Positions 14,458-26,199 of a DNA stretch of 39,862 nt are shown here, one piece after another. Position 1 is the first letter of the stretch; each line of letters starts with the position of its first letter. Both the position numbers and the translations under genes were made by a program. The DNA lies in NCBI GenBank assembly GCA_004297165.1, contig SCUJ01000004.1:1-39862 (forward strand), written 5' to 3'. Source of the DNA: Gammaproteobacteria bacterium (GTDB lineage: Bacteria; Pseudomonadota; Gammaproteobacteria; Eutrophobiales; Eutrophobiaceae). A model generated the notes under the pieces. The model worked only from the letters and a program-made list of their open reading frames with translations, did not search any database and was not told the origin of the DNA.

Positions 14458-14933
14458 TGACCACCCTCCACCAGCTTAACATCCGCTACGTCCCGCTCGA
14501 GGACCGCCTCCTGCTGCGGATCAGCGGCAAGGACGGCGCCGAGTACAGGTTCTGGCTGACCCGTCGTTATACCGCGCTGCTCCGCCAAGCGCTGAACCGG
14601 GAGATTGATCGTTGCGGCGGGCGGCCGATACTCGCCGCGAGCGGCGAGACCACAAAGATGTTCAAGGAAGGGGCCTTCGAGAAACCCTTCGATGAGGAGT
14701 CCACTCGATATCCCCTCGGCGAGTCCGGGGTCCTCGGCGCCCGCATCGGCGTGAACCGGCAGCAGAACGGCAACCTGCGCCTGGATCTCGCGCCGCAACA
14801 GGGGCAGGGCATCTCGCTCAACCTCAACCGCCCGCTGCTCTTCATGTTCGACACCCTGTTGAGTCAGGGGATCGCCCAGACCGGCTGGAACCTGGCCTCG
14901 GACGAAGCTTCCGGCTCGACGCGGGTGCATTAA
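14457..14933 (+). CDS. Conserved hypothetical protein
   Basis: The 158-residue product begins MTTLHQLNIRYVPLEDRLLL and continues RISGKDGAEYRFWLTRRYTALL. This looks like a family of uncharacterised proteobacterial proteins with the same 'LxQLxIRYVPxEDRxLLRI' start followed by a 'F.LTRR' helix; I know of no function. It has no signal peptide or membrane segment, is predicted to be a mixed alpha/beta soluble protein, and ends in a Ser/Gly-rich tail. The leader is a heptad array without a visible ribosome binding site, though the ATG agrees with the conserved N-terminus. It faces acnA tail to tail with only 15 bases between stop codons and no terminator hairpin there. Whether it belongs to the thiamine operon is unclear. 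Confidence 0.75.
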   Translation: MTTLHQLNIRYVPLEDRLLLRISGKDGAEYRFWLTRRYTALLRQALNREIDRCGGRPILAASGETTKMFKEGAFEKPFDEESTRYPLGESGVLGARIGVNRQQNGNLRLDLAPQQGQGISLNLNRPLLFMFDTLLSQGIAQTGWNLASDEASGSTRVH

Positions 14934-14948
14934 CCGCACACCGCGTTT

Positions 14949-17612
<2,664 letters not shown>

Positions 17613-17735
17613 GCTCGGCTCCGTTGTTGTAAGCAAAAATCCGGCGGTATTATCCGATATTTATGCCGTCGGCGACAGGGCGCATCCGTATGCTCCCTTT
17701 CACACGGTGGAGACACTCAGCCCCCTCTCCCCTTG

Positions 17736-17816
17736 CCCCTCTCCCGCTAGGGGAGAGGGGAATATAAATCCATTCCTCTCTCCCTCCCCCTTGACGGGGG
17801 AGGGCCGGGGAGAGGG
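17736..17816. repeat. GC-rich hairpin repeats E2 (two adjacent stems)
   Basis: First stem: CCCCTCTCCC (17736-17745) with GGGAGAGGGG (17751-17760), 10 bp perfect, loop GCTAG. Second stem: CCCTCCCCC (17782-17790) with GGGGGAGGG (17796-17804), 9 bp perfect, loop TTGAC, trailed by CCGGGGAGAGGGT. The second is a copy of E1 at 12863-12898. They lie between mnmA and acnA, where they could terminate or attenuate the mnmA transcript, although no U tract follows on the minus strand. Confidence 0.8.
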
Positions 17817-17830
17817 TGAAATAGAGTTGT

Positions 17831-18922
17831 TCATTTTGCTGTACTATCTATCACCCCGCCGCCCAGGCAGACATCCCCCTCATAGAAGACCACGTATTGC
17901 CCCGGCGTCACCGCCCGCTGCCGCTCTGCGAAACGCACCGAACAGGCTTCATCGTCCAAACCGATGATGAGGCAGTCCTGATCCGCCTGACGGTAACGGG
18001 TCTTGGCCCGGCAGGCGAAGGGGAGGGTCGCGGGGGGCTCTCCTGTCCAGTGCAGGTTGACCGCGGTGAGCGAGCGGCTCATCAGGAGCGAATGGTCATG
18101 ACCCTGGGACACCACGAGTACATTGTGAGCGATGTCCTTCGCGACCACATACCATGGGGCGTCGTCATGACCGCGCACCCCGCCGATCCCGAGCCCCTGG
18201 CGCTGGCCGAGGGTGTAAAAGTGAATGCCCTGATGTTCGCCGACCGATTCACCGGACGGGGTCCGGATCTCGCCCGGCGCGACCGGGAGATAACGGCTGA
18301 GAAATTCCCGGAATGGACGTTCCCCGACGAAGCAGATCCCCGTGCTGTCCTTCTTGTCATGCGTGATGAGGCCCGCCTTGCGGGCGAGTTTGCGGACCTC
18401 GGGTTTGTGCAGATCGCCGATGGGGAAGAGGCTCTGCGCCAGTTGCGTCTGATTCAGCCGGCACAGGAAATAGCTTTGATCCTTGTTCGCGTCGATGCCC
18501 TTGCGCAACTGCATGACGCCGTCGGTCTCCGTGATGCGCGCATAGTGGCCGGTGGCGATGCGATCCGCCCCGAGTTCGAGGGCATGCTCCAGAAAGGCCC
18601 TGAACTTGACCTCCTGATTGCAGAGGATGTCCGGATTCGGCGTGCGTCCGTTGCGGTATTCCTCGATAAATTCCAGGAACACCCGATCCCAGTATTCCCG
18701 CGAGAGGTCCACGGTATTCAAGCGGATCCCGAGCCGGTCGCAGACCCGGATCGCGTCCGCGACATCCGCCTCCCAGATGCAGCCGCCCTCCGCGTCGCGC
18801 TCGTCCCAGTTTTTCATGAACAAGGCATCCACCTGATATCCCTGTTCCAGCAACAGCAAGGCAGCCACCGAGGAGTCCACGCCCCCGGAGACGCCGACCA
18901 CGATCCGCTCCGGCTTCATCAT
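17831..18922 (-). CDS. mnmA: tRNA-specific 2-thiouridylase MnmA
   Basis: MnmA uses ATP and sulfur relayed from IscS/Tus proteins to thiolate U34 of tRNA-Lys, -Glu and -Gln. The 363-residue product has the family length. The PP-loop is VSGGVDSS (residues 11-18); catalytic Cys101 ([12 protein letters not shown]) and Cys197 ([11 protein letters not shown]) match the E. coli pair; GHYAR and the C-terminal beta-barrel ([11 protein letters not shown]) are present. The start is one of two adjacent ATGs (18922 or 18919), ten bases after the nudJ stop, with no strong ribosome binding site, so coupling to nudJ is likely. The nudJ-mnmA order is the same as in E. coli. Identity is secure. Confidence 0.97.
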   Translation of the reverse strand: MMKPERIVVGVSGGVDSSVAALLLLEQGYQVDALFMKNWDERDAEGGCIWEADVADAIRVCDRLGIRLNTVDLSREYWDRVFLEFIEEYRNGRTPNPDILCNQEVKFRAFLEHALELGADRIATGHYARITETDGVMQLRKGIDANKDQSYFLCRLNQTQLAQSLFPIGDLHKPEVRKLARKAGLITHDKKDSTGICFVGERPFREFLSRYLPVAPGEIRTPSGESVGEHQGIHFYTLGQRQGLGIGGVRGHDDAPWYVVAKDIAHNVLVVSQGHDHSLLMSRSLTAVNLHWTGEPPATLPFACRAKTRYRQADQDCLIIGLDDEACSVRFAERQRAVTPGQYVVFYEGDVCLGGGVIDSTAK

Positions 18923-18932
18923 CGCGCCGGCT

Positions 18933-19382
18933 TCAGGACAGGTGATGATTCAGGAGGGTAAGGGGATGGGCCTGGCCGGAGAGGTAGTCGTCGAAACAAC
19001 GCAGGACCATCTCGCTGCGCATCCGTTCGCGGGCCTGTTCCAGCTCGGCCCGGCTCATCCACAGTGCCCGTAGAATCCCGTGATCCAGCGGTCGATCCGG
19101 ATGCTGGCGGATCGCGCGCCCCGCGAAACAGATCCGCAGATAGGTGAGGTTCTTGACCTTGTTGGGGTAGAGATAGAGCCCGGTGATGTTGAGCGGCTCG
19201 AAGTCCCAGCCGGTTTCCTCCAGGACCTCCCGTTTGACGGCCTCGAGCAACGTCTCGCCGCGTTCGAGGTGACCGGCGGGCTGGTTGATGACGATGCGGT
19301 TGTTGTCCTTTTCCTCCACAACCAGGAAACGATCGTCATTGCAGATGATCGCCGCGACGGTGACATTGGGTTTCCACTGCAT
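18933..19382 (-). CDS. nudJ: NUDIX hydrolase NudJ-like phosphatase
   Basis: This 149-residue Nudix enzyme should hydrolyse nucleoside or thiamine-type pyrophosphates in the cytoplasm. The Nudix box starts at G37 and reads G-x5-E43-x7-R51-E52-x2-E55-E56-x-G58, complete. The N-terminus [12 protein letters not shown] and the C-terminal segment match the NudJ (YmfB) family, which in E. coli also sits immediately upstream of mnmA. E. coli NudJ is reported to act on nucleoside tri/diphosphates and on HMP-PP, a thiamine intermediate. It begins four bases after the yhdP stop and ends ten bases before mnmA, so it is part of an operon. Assignment is by box, length and synteny. Confidence 0.9.
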   Translation of the reverse strand: MQWKPNVTVAAIICNDDRFLVVEEKDNNRIVINQPAGHLERGETLLEAVKREVLEETGWDFEPLNITGLYLYPNKVKNLTYLRICFAGRAIRQHPDRPLDHGILRALWMSRAELEQARERMRSEMVLRCFDDYLSGQAHPLTLLNHHLS

Positions 19383-19386
19383 CGGT

Positions 19387-22300
19387 TCAGCCCTGTTCGG
19401 TCTTCGCTGTTTTGGTTTTTTCCTTGATCTTTTCGACGACGGGATCGTTCCAACTGCCGGTGATGGTGTATTGGGCGCTCAGGATGTTGTCGATGTTGTC
19501 GTGGAGCTTGTCGAACATCTCGCCCATCAGGTATACCGCCGCCCCCACGCCGATGCCGACGGGGCCGAACGCCGCGCCCGCCCACGGCAGGCTGTCGGAG
19601 ATCTGCGGGGTCACGGTGACGATCTGATCGTAATCCTTGTCCGCGAGTCCGGTCCTTCCCGATACCGCGATGTCGGCCGCCGGACCGCGCATGTAGAGGT
19701 TGTTGGTGTAGGCGTTGCCGTTTTCGATCTCGAAGCTGCCCTCGATCTTGTCGAAACTCAGTCCCTTGCCGAACAAGTCCCGGAAGTCGAGCAACAGGCG
19801 CCGCGGCAGGGCCTGAATGCTCAACAGGCCGAAGAGCCTTCCAGCCGCGGGATTGGCGTGCAGGAACTGCCCCTGGAAGACATCCATCACCAGTTTGCCG
19901 TTGAGTTTATTGAGCGCGAAGTCCATGGGGGATCCGTTCCAATCGGCGTTGATCCGCATGCGGGTTTCCCCGTCCTTGATCACGGCGCCGGCATAACCGA
20001 GGGTTTGCAGCATGAGATCCCATTCGTCCGCGTGCAACTCGATGTCGAAACTGGAGACCTCGGCGCCATCCTCGATCACCCATTTGCCATTACCGGTGAT
20101 ACCCACTCCGGGTTTGCTGAATTCGAAGGAATCGATGCTGGCGCCGTCCGGCACAGGGGTCGCCAGCAGCCGGAGTTCTCCCATCTCCCTGCCCAGATAG
20201 ACCAGGTCTTCAACCTGGACATCCAGGTTCGGGATCTTCATGGGGTCGGAATTGCCCGCTCCGGTTTTAATCCGATCCCCGGCGACATGCAGGCGCGCGA
20301 GTTGCATTTGTATCCGGCCATCGCGCGTGAGTTTCGCGGGCATGGTCACCTTGCCGCTGATGGCCTCGCCATCCACATCGATATCCCATTTCGCGGAGGT
20401 CCGCAGCGCCTTGACGCCGACCTTGCCGAAGCGGCGATTGAACATCTGTAAATCGGACACCTCCAGATCGAGCCGCAGGTCGTACAACAATGGGTTGACC
20501 GGCTGACCCTGGTACTGCGGCGTGACTCGGGCAAACAGGTCGAGCCACTCGTTGAGCGAGACCATGTCCACCGAACCGTTCACCTGCAAGGCGTGTGCTG
20601 TATCCGCGCGCTGCTGCTCCTGTCCGAAGTTCAATCTGATCTGTTGCAACGCCTGAGTCTGCGACTTGTCCAGGTAAAATTCGCAGCGCAGGAGATCAGC
20701 CAGTTCCAGCCGGGTGGTGCGTTGCGGCGCTTCACTAATCGCCGTGGTGATTCGCAGAGGTAGTTCGGCGTCCCTGTCCTTGCCGAGAGGGGCGGGCAGG
20801 TCGATGGCAAGGCCCTTCAGGCTGGATGAGATCTCGACAGTCCGCTGCATGGGGGTCGATTGCGACCCGCCGCCATACACGATCCGGGCCTGCCAGTCGG
20901 ACCGGCCCTGGATTCTATCGTTGAGTTCTTTCTCAAGCGGCCGAGTGGGCGGCACGAAATCCATGATCCGGCCGACAATAAAGGCCGTGTCGGCCTCGCC
21001 GTCGATGCTGATGGCATAGGGATTTTCCGGGTCATCCTTGCGGCCGTTGATCGCCACCGTCACCGGCGCGCCCAGATAACGCGCGGTCAGCGTCTCGGTG
21101 GCGACACTGTCGTTGGTGAAGGACAGGCTGCCGTTCAGACCGGTCAGGCTGAGATTTTTGATCCGGTTCGAGGTCACCTGCGCGTCATGGACATCCATAT
21201 GGCCGGCGACCGCGGTCTTCTTGTCCGGTTGTTTCAAGGGGATGGCGAGATCCAGATCCAGACCGAAACTGCCTGAAACCAACGTGGCGGCCAGTTCCTT
21301 GAGTGCGGCATTGTTGTAGAGCGGGCTTTGTTCGATGAAGAGTTTCAGATCGTTCGTCTTGCCGTTGACATGGCCATCGATGCCAAGATCCTTTGCGGGC
21401 GCCAGGATATCCGGTAACGTGGCCTGGACCCCGCTAAGTTCCGCGTTGAAGATCCTGGCGCTGTCGGCGTGCATCCGCATCCTGCGGCCGTCGAGTTGCA
21501 GTTCGCCATTGATTTCATCCACCGGCGGCCAGTGATCGGAATAATCCAGGTTCATACCGCCGATGCCGGCGACGAATTTGAATACGCCGTTGTTATTATC
21601 GAAAGGGAAGTCGGCCAGATAGCCGCGGAAGATCGCGTTGGCATAGTGGACCATTCCTCCGGCCAGCGTCTTTTCCAGCCACGCGCGGAGCCTGAAGCGT
21701 TCCGTGAGCGGCAAATACCCCACCAGGGTTTCGAGCTCGATCTCCTCCATGTCCAGGATCAGATCGATGAACGGGGATTTCGACCCGGTTTCCATCCGGA
21801 CATCGCCGCCCAGGGAAAAATCCAGATCGCTGGTGGCGATGCGCAGGAGATCGGTGTGGAAATACCATTGGCCGGGCGCTCCGATTTCCCAATGAATGGC
21901 GCCGTTGAGTTTGTGCAGACGAATGGGGTCCGCCGTTATCGCCGGGACTCGCAATTCCACGTCATCCGTGTCGAGCCGGATCTCGCCTTGATCGGGAGAG
22001 GCGGAAACCGAGCCGGAGAGATTGATGAAGGAAGGCGCTTGCCCGTTGATCCCCGTGGTCAGCCCGCTGAAGCGGGTGTTGACGCTGAATCTTTCGCTCG
22101 GCGCCGCAGACGGGTCGTGGACGATGCGGCCATCCCGAAGTTCGCCCTGGACCGGCGTGTCTTTGAGGTATTGCCTGGCCGTTTCCGGCAGCAGGGGGGA
22201 TTCGCCGAGGAGGAGTTTCAAGTCATTCAACCGCAGGAAACTGAAACGGGTATCGTAGCGAACTTGTTCCGAATCCTTGATCGGAGTTGTACTGACGATG

Positions 22301-23304
22301 ATATCCGTCTCCGGCCAGGGCCCGTTTTCCGTTACCAGACGGTCCAGTTGCACCTGGAAATCCCAGCGGTTCTCCGGACTCCGGTCGCCGCGGAACCGGT
22401 AGGCCAGTTCCTCGATCTCGAGCCGGCCTGTGCCCGCGAGCGCGGCGAAGTCGTTGTATTGCATCCGGCCTTCCAGGCGGGTCAGCCGGGCGGCGCTCCA
22501 GTTGCTCCATACCTTGATATCCGCGCTGCCGCCCGCGACGTCGAAATCCAGCGGCCGGAAGCCCGCATACCAGTTGTCGGGGTTGATGTCGGTGGCGGAC
22601 AGATAGAGTTCGCCTGACCAGTCCGCGGTCAGCATGTCGCCGAAGGCGTCGAAGGCGAAATCCAGCCGGTTGCCGTATTCTTCGGGGAGTTGCGCCGAGC
22701 CGTCCAACTGGAAACGTTCGCTGTCATTGCGCAGAACGAGTGCGACATCGGTGAGCCGGATCGGTTCCTGCACGTTGCGCAGATCCTTCCATTCGATGAG
22801 GGCGTCGCGGATCTCAATCTCATCCTGGTTGAAAAACCATTCGGCCAATTCATTACGGTCGCCGGCATCGTTCCCGGCGTCTTCCAGGCGGATGCCGCTT
22901 AAATAGATCGAGCCATTGCTGAGGTAGGCCACCGACAATTCGAAGCCGGAGACCATCAGGCTCTTCGGCACGAAGCGGCGCTGAACAATCGTCGCGACCG
23001 GCGCAATGCGGATAACGGCGCTGTCGAAATGGATGATGGGTTGGGTGCCGGCCTTGTTGAGCAGGTCGATGTCGGTCAGAGTCAGTTGGGGGATCCAGCC
23101 GTGCCAGGTGGCGTCGATGGAGCGGAAGACGACGGGATAATTGCTGTAGCTGCTCACCCACGCCTGGACCTCGCTGCGATAGCTGCCGATGTCCGGCAGG
23201 GCAAGCCGGATGCCCGTCACCAGGATCGCGGCCAGCAACACGAGTATCCCGACCGCGTAGACGGTGAAGTGATACAGTTTCCGGATGAAGGTGTGTTTTA
23301 TCAT
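19387..23304 (-). CDS. yhdP: YhdP family AsmA-like envelope protein
   Basis: This 1305-residue protein belongs to the AsmA-like YhdP family, long bridge-like proteins that help move phospholipid from the inner to the outer membrane and affect the permeability barrier. One N-terminal membrane segment (about residues 13-33, YAVGILVLLAAILVTGI) anchors a huge periplasmic beta-rich body. The opening after the anchor (LPDIGSYRSEVQAWVS then DATWHGWIPQLTL) and the C-terminal part (RLFGLLSIQALPRRLLLDFRD, then GAAFGPVGIGVGAAVYLMGEM) are typical. Its stop is four bases before nudJ and its start 13 bases after rng; rng-yhdP is conserved in E. coli. MlaA, another lipid-transport component, is encoded nearby at 25280-26077. 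Identity is confident. Confidence 0.93.
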   Translation of the reverse strand: MIKHTFIRKLYHFTVYAVGILVLLAAILVTGIRLALPDIGSYRSEVQAWVSSYSNYPVVFRSIDATWHGWIPQLTLTDIDLLNKAGTQPIIHFDSAVIRIAPVATIVQRRFVPKSLMVSGFELSVAYLSNGSIYLSGIRLEDAGNDAGDRNELAEWFFNQDEIEIRDALIEWKDLRNVQEPIRLTDVALVLRNDSERFQLDGSAQLPEEYGNRLDFAFDAFGDMLTADWSGELYLSATDINPDNWYAGFRPLDFDVAGGSADIKVWSNWSAARLTRLEGRMQYNDFAALAGTGRLEIEELAYRFRGDRSPENRWDFQVQLDRLVTENGPWPETDIIVSTTPIKDSEQVRYDTRFSFLRLNDLKLLLGESPLLPETARQYLKDTPVQGELRDGRIVHDPSAAPSERFSVNTRFSGLTTGINGQAPSFINLSGSVSASPDQGEIRLDTDDVELRVPAITADPIRLHKLNGAIHWEIGAPGQWYFHTDLLRIATSDLDFSLGGDVRMETGSKSPFIDLILDMEEIELETLVGYLPLTERFRLRAWLEKTLAGGMVHYANAIFRGYLADFPFDNNNGVFKFVAGIGGMNLDYSDHWPPVDEINGELQLDGRRMRMHADSARIFNAELSGVQATLPDILAPAKDLGIDGHVNGKTNDLKLFIEQSPLYNNAALKELAATLVSGSFGLDLDLAIPLKQPDKKTAVAGHMDVHDAQVTSNRIKNLSLTGLNGSLSFTNDSVATETLTARYLGAPVTVAINGRKDDPENPYAISIDGEADTAFIVGRIMDFVPPTRPLEKELNDRIQGRSDWQARIVYGGGSQSTPMQRTVEISSSLKGLAIDLPAPLGKDRDAELPLRITTAISEAPQRTTRLELADLLRCEFYLDKSQTQALQQIRLNFGQEQQRADTAHALQVNGSVDMVSLNEWLDLFARVTPQYQGQPVNPLLYDLRLDLEVSDLQMFNRRFGKVGVKALRTSAKWDIDVDGEAISGKVTMPAKLTRDGRIQMQLARLHVAGDRIKTGAGNSDPMKIPNLDVQVEDLVYLGREMGELRLLATPVPDGASIDSFEFSKPGVGITGNGKWVIEDGAEVSSFDIELHADEWDLMLQTLGYAGAVIKDGETRMRINADWNGSPMDFALNKLNGKLVMDVFQGQFLHANPAAGRLFGLLSIQALPRRLLLDFRDLFGKGLSFDKIEGSFEIENGNAYTNNLYMRGPAADIAVSGRTGLADKDYDQIVTVTPQISDSLPWAGAAFGPVGIGVGAAVYLMGEMFDKLHDNIDNILSAQYTITGSWNDPVVEKIKEKTKTAKTEQG

Positions 23305-23317
23305 CGGATCGCAACGG

Positions 23318-24877
23318 CTATTGCAATACTATCTCGTATTGTTCCTGGGAATAAAGCGGTTCCGCCTGGAAGGCGATTGGCCGTTGGATGAATTGTTCGA
23401 GCTCGGCGATGCTGTCGGAGAGTTCGTCATGGCACATGTCCACGACCTGCTGTGAGGCGACCACCAGCAGTTTCCGGGCGTCGAATTGTCGGACCTCGCG
23501 CAGGATCTCCCGGAAAATTTCATAACAGACCGTCTCTCCCGTTTTGATGGTGCCCCGGCCGGCGCAGGTCGGGCAGGTCTCACAGAGCACCTGTTCGAGG
23601 CTTTCCCTGGTGCGTTTGCGCGTCAATTGCACCAGACCCAGCGAGGTCAATTCGCTGATGGTGACCTTGGAGTGATCCCGTTCCAGGGATTTTTCCAGGG
23701 CGCGCAGGACCTGCCTCGCGTGCTCCTGTTCCCGCATGTCGATGAAATCGATGATGATGATACCACCAAGGTTGCGCAGGCGCAGTTGTCTGGCGATGGC
23801 CTGGGCGGCCTCCAAATTGGTCTTGTAGATGGTTTCCTCCTGATTCCGGTGGCCGACATAAGCCCCCGTGTTGACATCGATCGTGGTCATGGCCTCGGTC
23901 TGATCGATGATTAGGTAACCCCCTGATTTCAATTGAACCTTGCGGTTCAGCGAGCGCTGGATTTCGTCCTCGATGGCGTACAGGTTCAGCAGCGGCCGTT
24001 CACCGGCATAATGTTCGATGCGTTCTTGCAGTTCCGGCATGAAATCGCGGGCGAATCCGGTCAGTTTCTGGAAGGTCTCCCGTGAATCGATGAGGATCTT
24101 CTCGATATCCGTGTGGACCCGGTCGCGCATCACCCGCATGGACAGCGGCAGGTCCTCATGGACAATACCCGGCGCCGGAACGGTCTCTATGCGGCGCGAG
24201 ATGGCGTCCCACAGTTTGTGCAGGAATTCGATATCCTTGTGGATCTCCTCGCGCGTGCGGCCCTCCGCCGCCGTCCGCAGGATGAACCCCCCGCGGTCCA
24301 GGTGAGGGCGCCGCTCAGCGACAGGCGGATTTATCGGTTCATCCGGTCCTTCGATCTCCTCCGCGAGCCCCGATCTATGCAGTTCAGAAGTGAGGATTAG
24401 CTCCCTGAGTCGCTCCCGCTCTTCCGCGTTATCGATGCGCTGGGATACGCCGAGATTGCGGCTGTCTGGCAGGAAGACCAGATATCGGGAGGCGATGGAC
24501 AAGCGGGTGGTCAGGCGGGCGCCCTTGGAACCTAGCGGGTCTTTGAGCACCTGCACCAGTATTTCCTGACCTTCATGCAGGATCGCTTCAATGGGCTGAA
24601 TATTATGGTGACCATTAGCGCCATTACCGGCCGGTTCTGAATCGATACCCACGCCATTCAGGTCGCTGCTGTGGAGAAACCCGGTCCGTTCCAGCCCGAT
24701 ATCCACGAACGCCGCCTGCATCCCGGGCAAGACGCGTACGATCTTCCCCTTGAAGATCTTCCCCACCGATCCGCGCTTGCGCGCGCGTTCTATGTACAAC
24801 TCCTGCAATACGCCATTCTCCACAATCGCAACACGGGTTTCCTGTGGCGTAACATTGATCAGGATCTCTTCATTCAT
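23318..24877 (-). CDS. rng: Ribonuclease G
   Basis: RNase G is a single-strand endoribonuclease that matures the 5' end of 16S rRNA and cuts some mRNAs. The product is 519 residues, slightly longer than E. coli Rng. The start MNEEILINVTPQETRVA is the family N-terminus. An S1 domain follows (GSVGKIFKGKIVRVLPGMQA, about residues 35-125), then the RNase E/G catalytic core with metal-binding Asp in TIDVNTGAYVG and IIIIDFIDM, and the zinc-link CETCPTCAGRG (Cys435 and Cys438). It is first in a run rng-yhdP-nudJ-mnmA; the AT-rich stretch just upstream is the likely promoter region. An insertion rich in Glu/Pro near residues 185-205 is variable in the family. Confidence 0.96.
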   Translation of the reverse strand: MNEEILINVTPQETRVAIVENGVLQELYIERARKRGSVGKIFKGKIVRVLPGMQAAFVDIGLERTGFLHSSDLNGVGIDSEPAGNGANGHHNIQPIEAILHEGQEILVQVLKDPLGSKGARLTTRLSIASRYLVFLPDSRNLGVSQRIDNAEERERLRELILTSELHRSGLAEEIEGPDEPINPPVAERRPHLDRGGFILRTAAEGRTREEIHKDIEFLHKLWDAISRRIETVPAPGIVHEDLPLSMRVMRDRVHTDIEKILIDSRETFQKLTGFARDFMPELQERIEHYAGERPLLNLYAIEDEIQRSLNRKVQLKSGGYLIIDQTEAMTTIDVNTGAYVGHRNQEETIYKTNLEAAQAIARQLRLRNLGGIIIIDFIDMREQEHARQVLRALEKSLERDHSKVTISELTSLGLVQLTRKRTRESLEQVLCETCPTCAGRGTIKTGETVCYEIFREILREVRQFDARKLLVVASQQVVDMCHDELSDSIAELEQFIQRPIAFQAEPLYSQEQYEIVLQ

Positions 24878-25279
24878 GAGCTGAAAATAGTTCGGATTTT
24901 AATAAGAAATTATTTATAACTATAACATATACAAGGGAAAAACTATTCTGAACGGCAACTTTTACAGATTGCCTGCAAGGCTGATTTTGGAAACCTTTAG
25001 ACTTACGAGGTGGAGCCTGTTTGGGTAAAAAGTAAGCAAAGCGAAAGTGAGTTTCGCCTCTCCCACCGGGAGAGGCCGCCGCGGAGCGGCGGGTGAGGGA
25101 AACCGGTGTTTCCGGGATTGCATTCCCTCATCCCCGGCCCTTGGGCCGCATGCTCCCGGCGTGGCCAACCGACTACATCCATATAGTCGTCTCCCGGAGG
25201 GCGAAGGGAGTTATTCAGTCGGATTTCAGCCGACATATGAAACTGTGTGGTGAATACCGGACCGGCAATCACCTGCGGA
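24878..25279. other. Intergenic region mlaA to rng with hairpin repeats
   Basis: This 402-bp gap has two parts. 24895-24960 is AT-rich (TATAAATAATTT-like on the minus strand) and probably carries the rng promoter, although no single clear -35/-10 pair could be chosen. 25041-25210 is a mosaic of inverted repeats of the dispersed CTCTCCC type. Reading frames here are short and cross the hairpins, so they are not credible genes. Confidence 0.55.
25041..25092. repeat. Hairpin repeats E3 (three stems in a row)
   Basis: Three neighbouring inverted repeats are seen: GCGAAA (25041-25046) with TTTCGC (25052-25057); CCTCTCCC (25057-25064) with GGGAGAGG (25068-25075), loop ACC; and CCGCCGC (25076-25082) with GCGGCGG (25086-25092), loop GGA. 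The second and third stems are perfect and abut. This form is common between genes in proteobacteria and is related in its CTCTCCC core to E2. It could act as a terminator for the mlaA-side transcript. Confidence 0.75.
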
Positions 25280-26077
25280 TTACTCGATAATCAACTCCGA
25301 GTCGCCATCGACATCCTCATCGAAGAGTGTGTCATAGCCTTCCACTGGCGGCTGTCCGTCATAGATCAGGAACTCGCGTTGTTGTAAATAGGCCTCGCGG
25401 GTGAAGGCGTATGGGTCCAGGGCCGCTTCATCACGGATATTCGTCTCATCCAGCAGATTTGCCCGAGTATTTATTACATTCAATGCTGTCACCGGCAGCA
25501 GGTAAATGCTCGTTATATAGGTGAGTGGATTTAACAGTTGCTTGGTGGCCATGTCCGGCACGTCCCGCACGGAATCGGGACCTTGCACGATGGGGATGTA
25601 TAGATAGGCCCCGCGGGCGAATCCCCATTTCGCCAATGTCTGTCCGAAATCCTCCTTGTGGGCGACGAAACCGATGTCCGTCGCCACATCCACCAAGCCG
25701 CCAATCCCCAGCGTGGAGTTCAGGACGAAGCGCATGGTATCCGACATGCCATCATTCACCTTCCCCTGCAGGAAGGAATTCAGGATGACGTTCGCATAAG
25801 ACAGGTTCGCAAAAAAGTTGGTAACGCCAACGCGCATAAAAACCGGCATGTGGTCGGCGTATACCTGCGCGACGGGTTTTAAAAAGTTGCGATCCAGGGT
25901 TTCGTTGATGTTATAGAAGACGCGGTTGGCGGATTCCAGGGGATCCGGATCGATCTCCGCCGTCGGCTTGTGCGTTTGCGTTGACGCGCAGCCGGTCAGG
26001 ATGAGCAAGGTGACAAGCAGGCAGAGCGTCGCAGCCGGGGAGAAATTTCTCTCAAAGTTTGTGGATGTAACGTTCAT
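25280..26077 (-). CDS. mlaA: MlaA (VacJ) family lipoprotein
   Basis: MlaA is an outer-membrane lipoprotein that removes mislocalised phospholipid from the outer leaflet and passes it to MlaC; in hopanoid loci it accompanies HpnM. The 265-residue product has a lipoprotein signal with lipobox LTGC (Cys30). The MlaA core includes DPLESANRVFYNINETLD, FFANLSYANVILNSFLQGK, RFVLNSTLGIGGLVDVA, EDFGQTLAKWGFARGAYL and GPDSVRD. GGAG lies five bases before the start codon, supporting the ATG at 26077. The tail is unusually acidic (FDEDVDGDSELIIE). It is last in the minus-strand hpnH-hpnB-hpnM-mlaA run, 122 bases after hpnM. Confidence 0.95.
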   Translation of the reverse strand: MNVTSTNFERNFSPAATLCLLVTLLILTGCASTQTHKPTAEIDPDPLESANRVFYNINETLDRNFLKPVAQVYADHMPVFMRVGVTNFFANLSYANVILNSFLQGKVNDGMSDTMRFVLNSTLGIGGLVDVATDIGFVAHKEDFGQTLAKWGFARGAYLYIPIVQGPDSVRDVPDMATKQLLNPLTYITSIYLLPVTALNVINTRANLLDETNIRDEAALDPYAFTREAYLQQREFLIYDGQPPVEGYDTLFDEDVDGDSELIIE

Positions 26078-26199
26078 TAAATCTCCGCACCAAAGTTAAA
26101 AACAGTTTAATACTGACATATCGGGATCAGCCGCTCAATCCGGAATTTGCCGTAATGTGATCCAGGACCTGCCGCGCCAGCGGACGAGCGTGATCTGTT

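Noticed and set aside
17897-18961. 354-codon plus-strand frame opposite mnmA
   Set aside because: mnmA is complete with all catalytic residues; the opposite frame is a third-position GC artefact.
19285-22617. Two long plus-strand frames (19285-20451, 21469-22617) opposite yhdP
   Set aside because: Both lie inside the intact yhdP gene and have the composition of reverse-strand shadows, with no ribosome binding site or recognisable motif.
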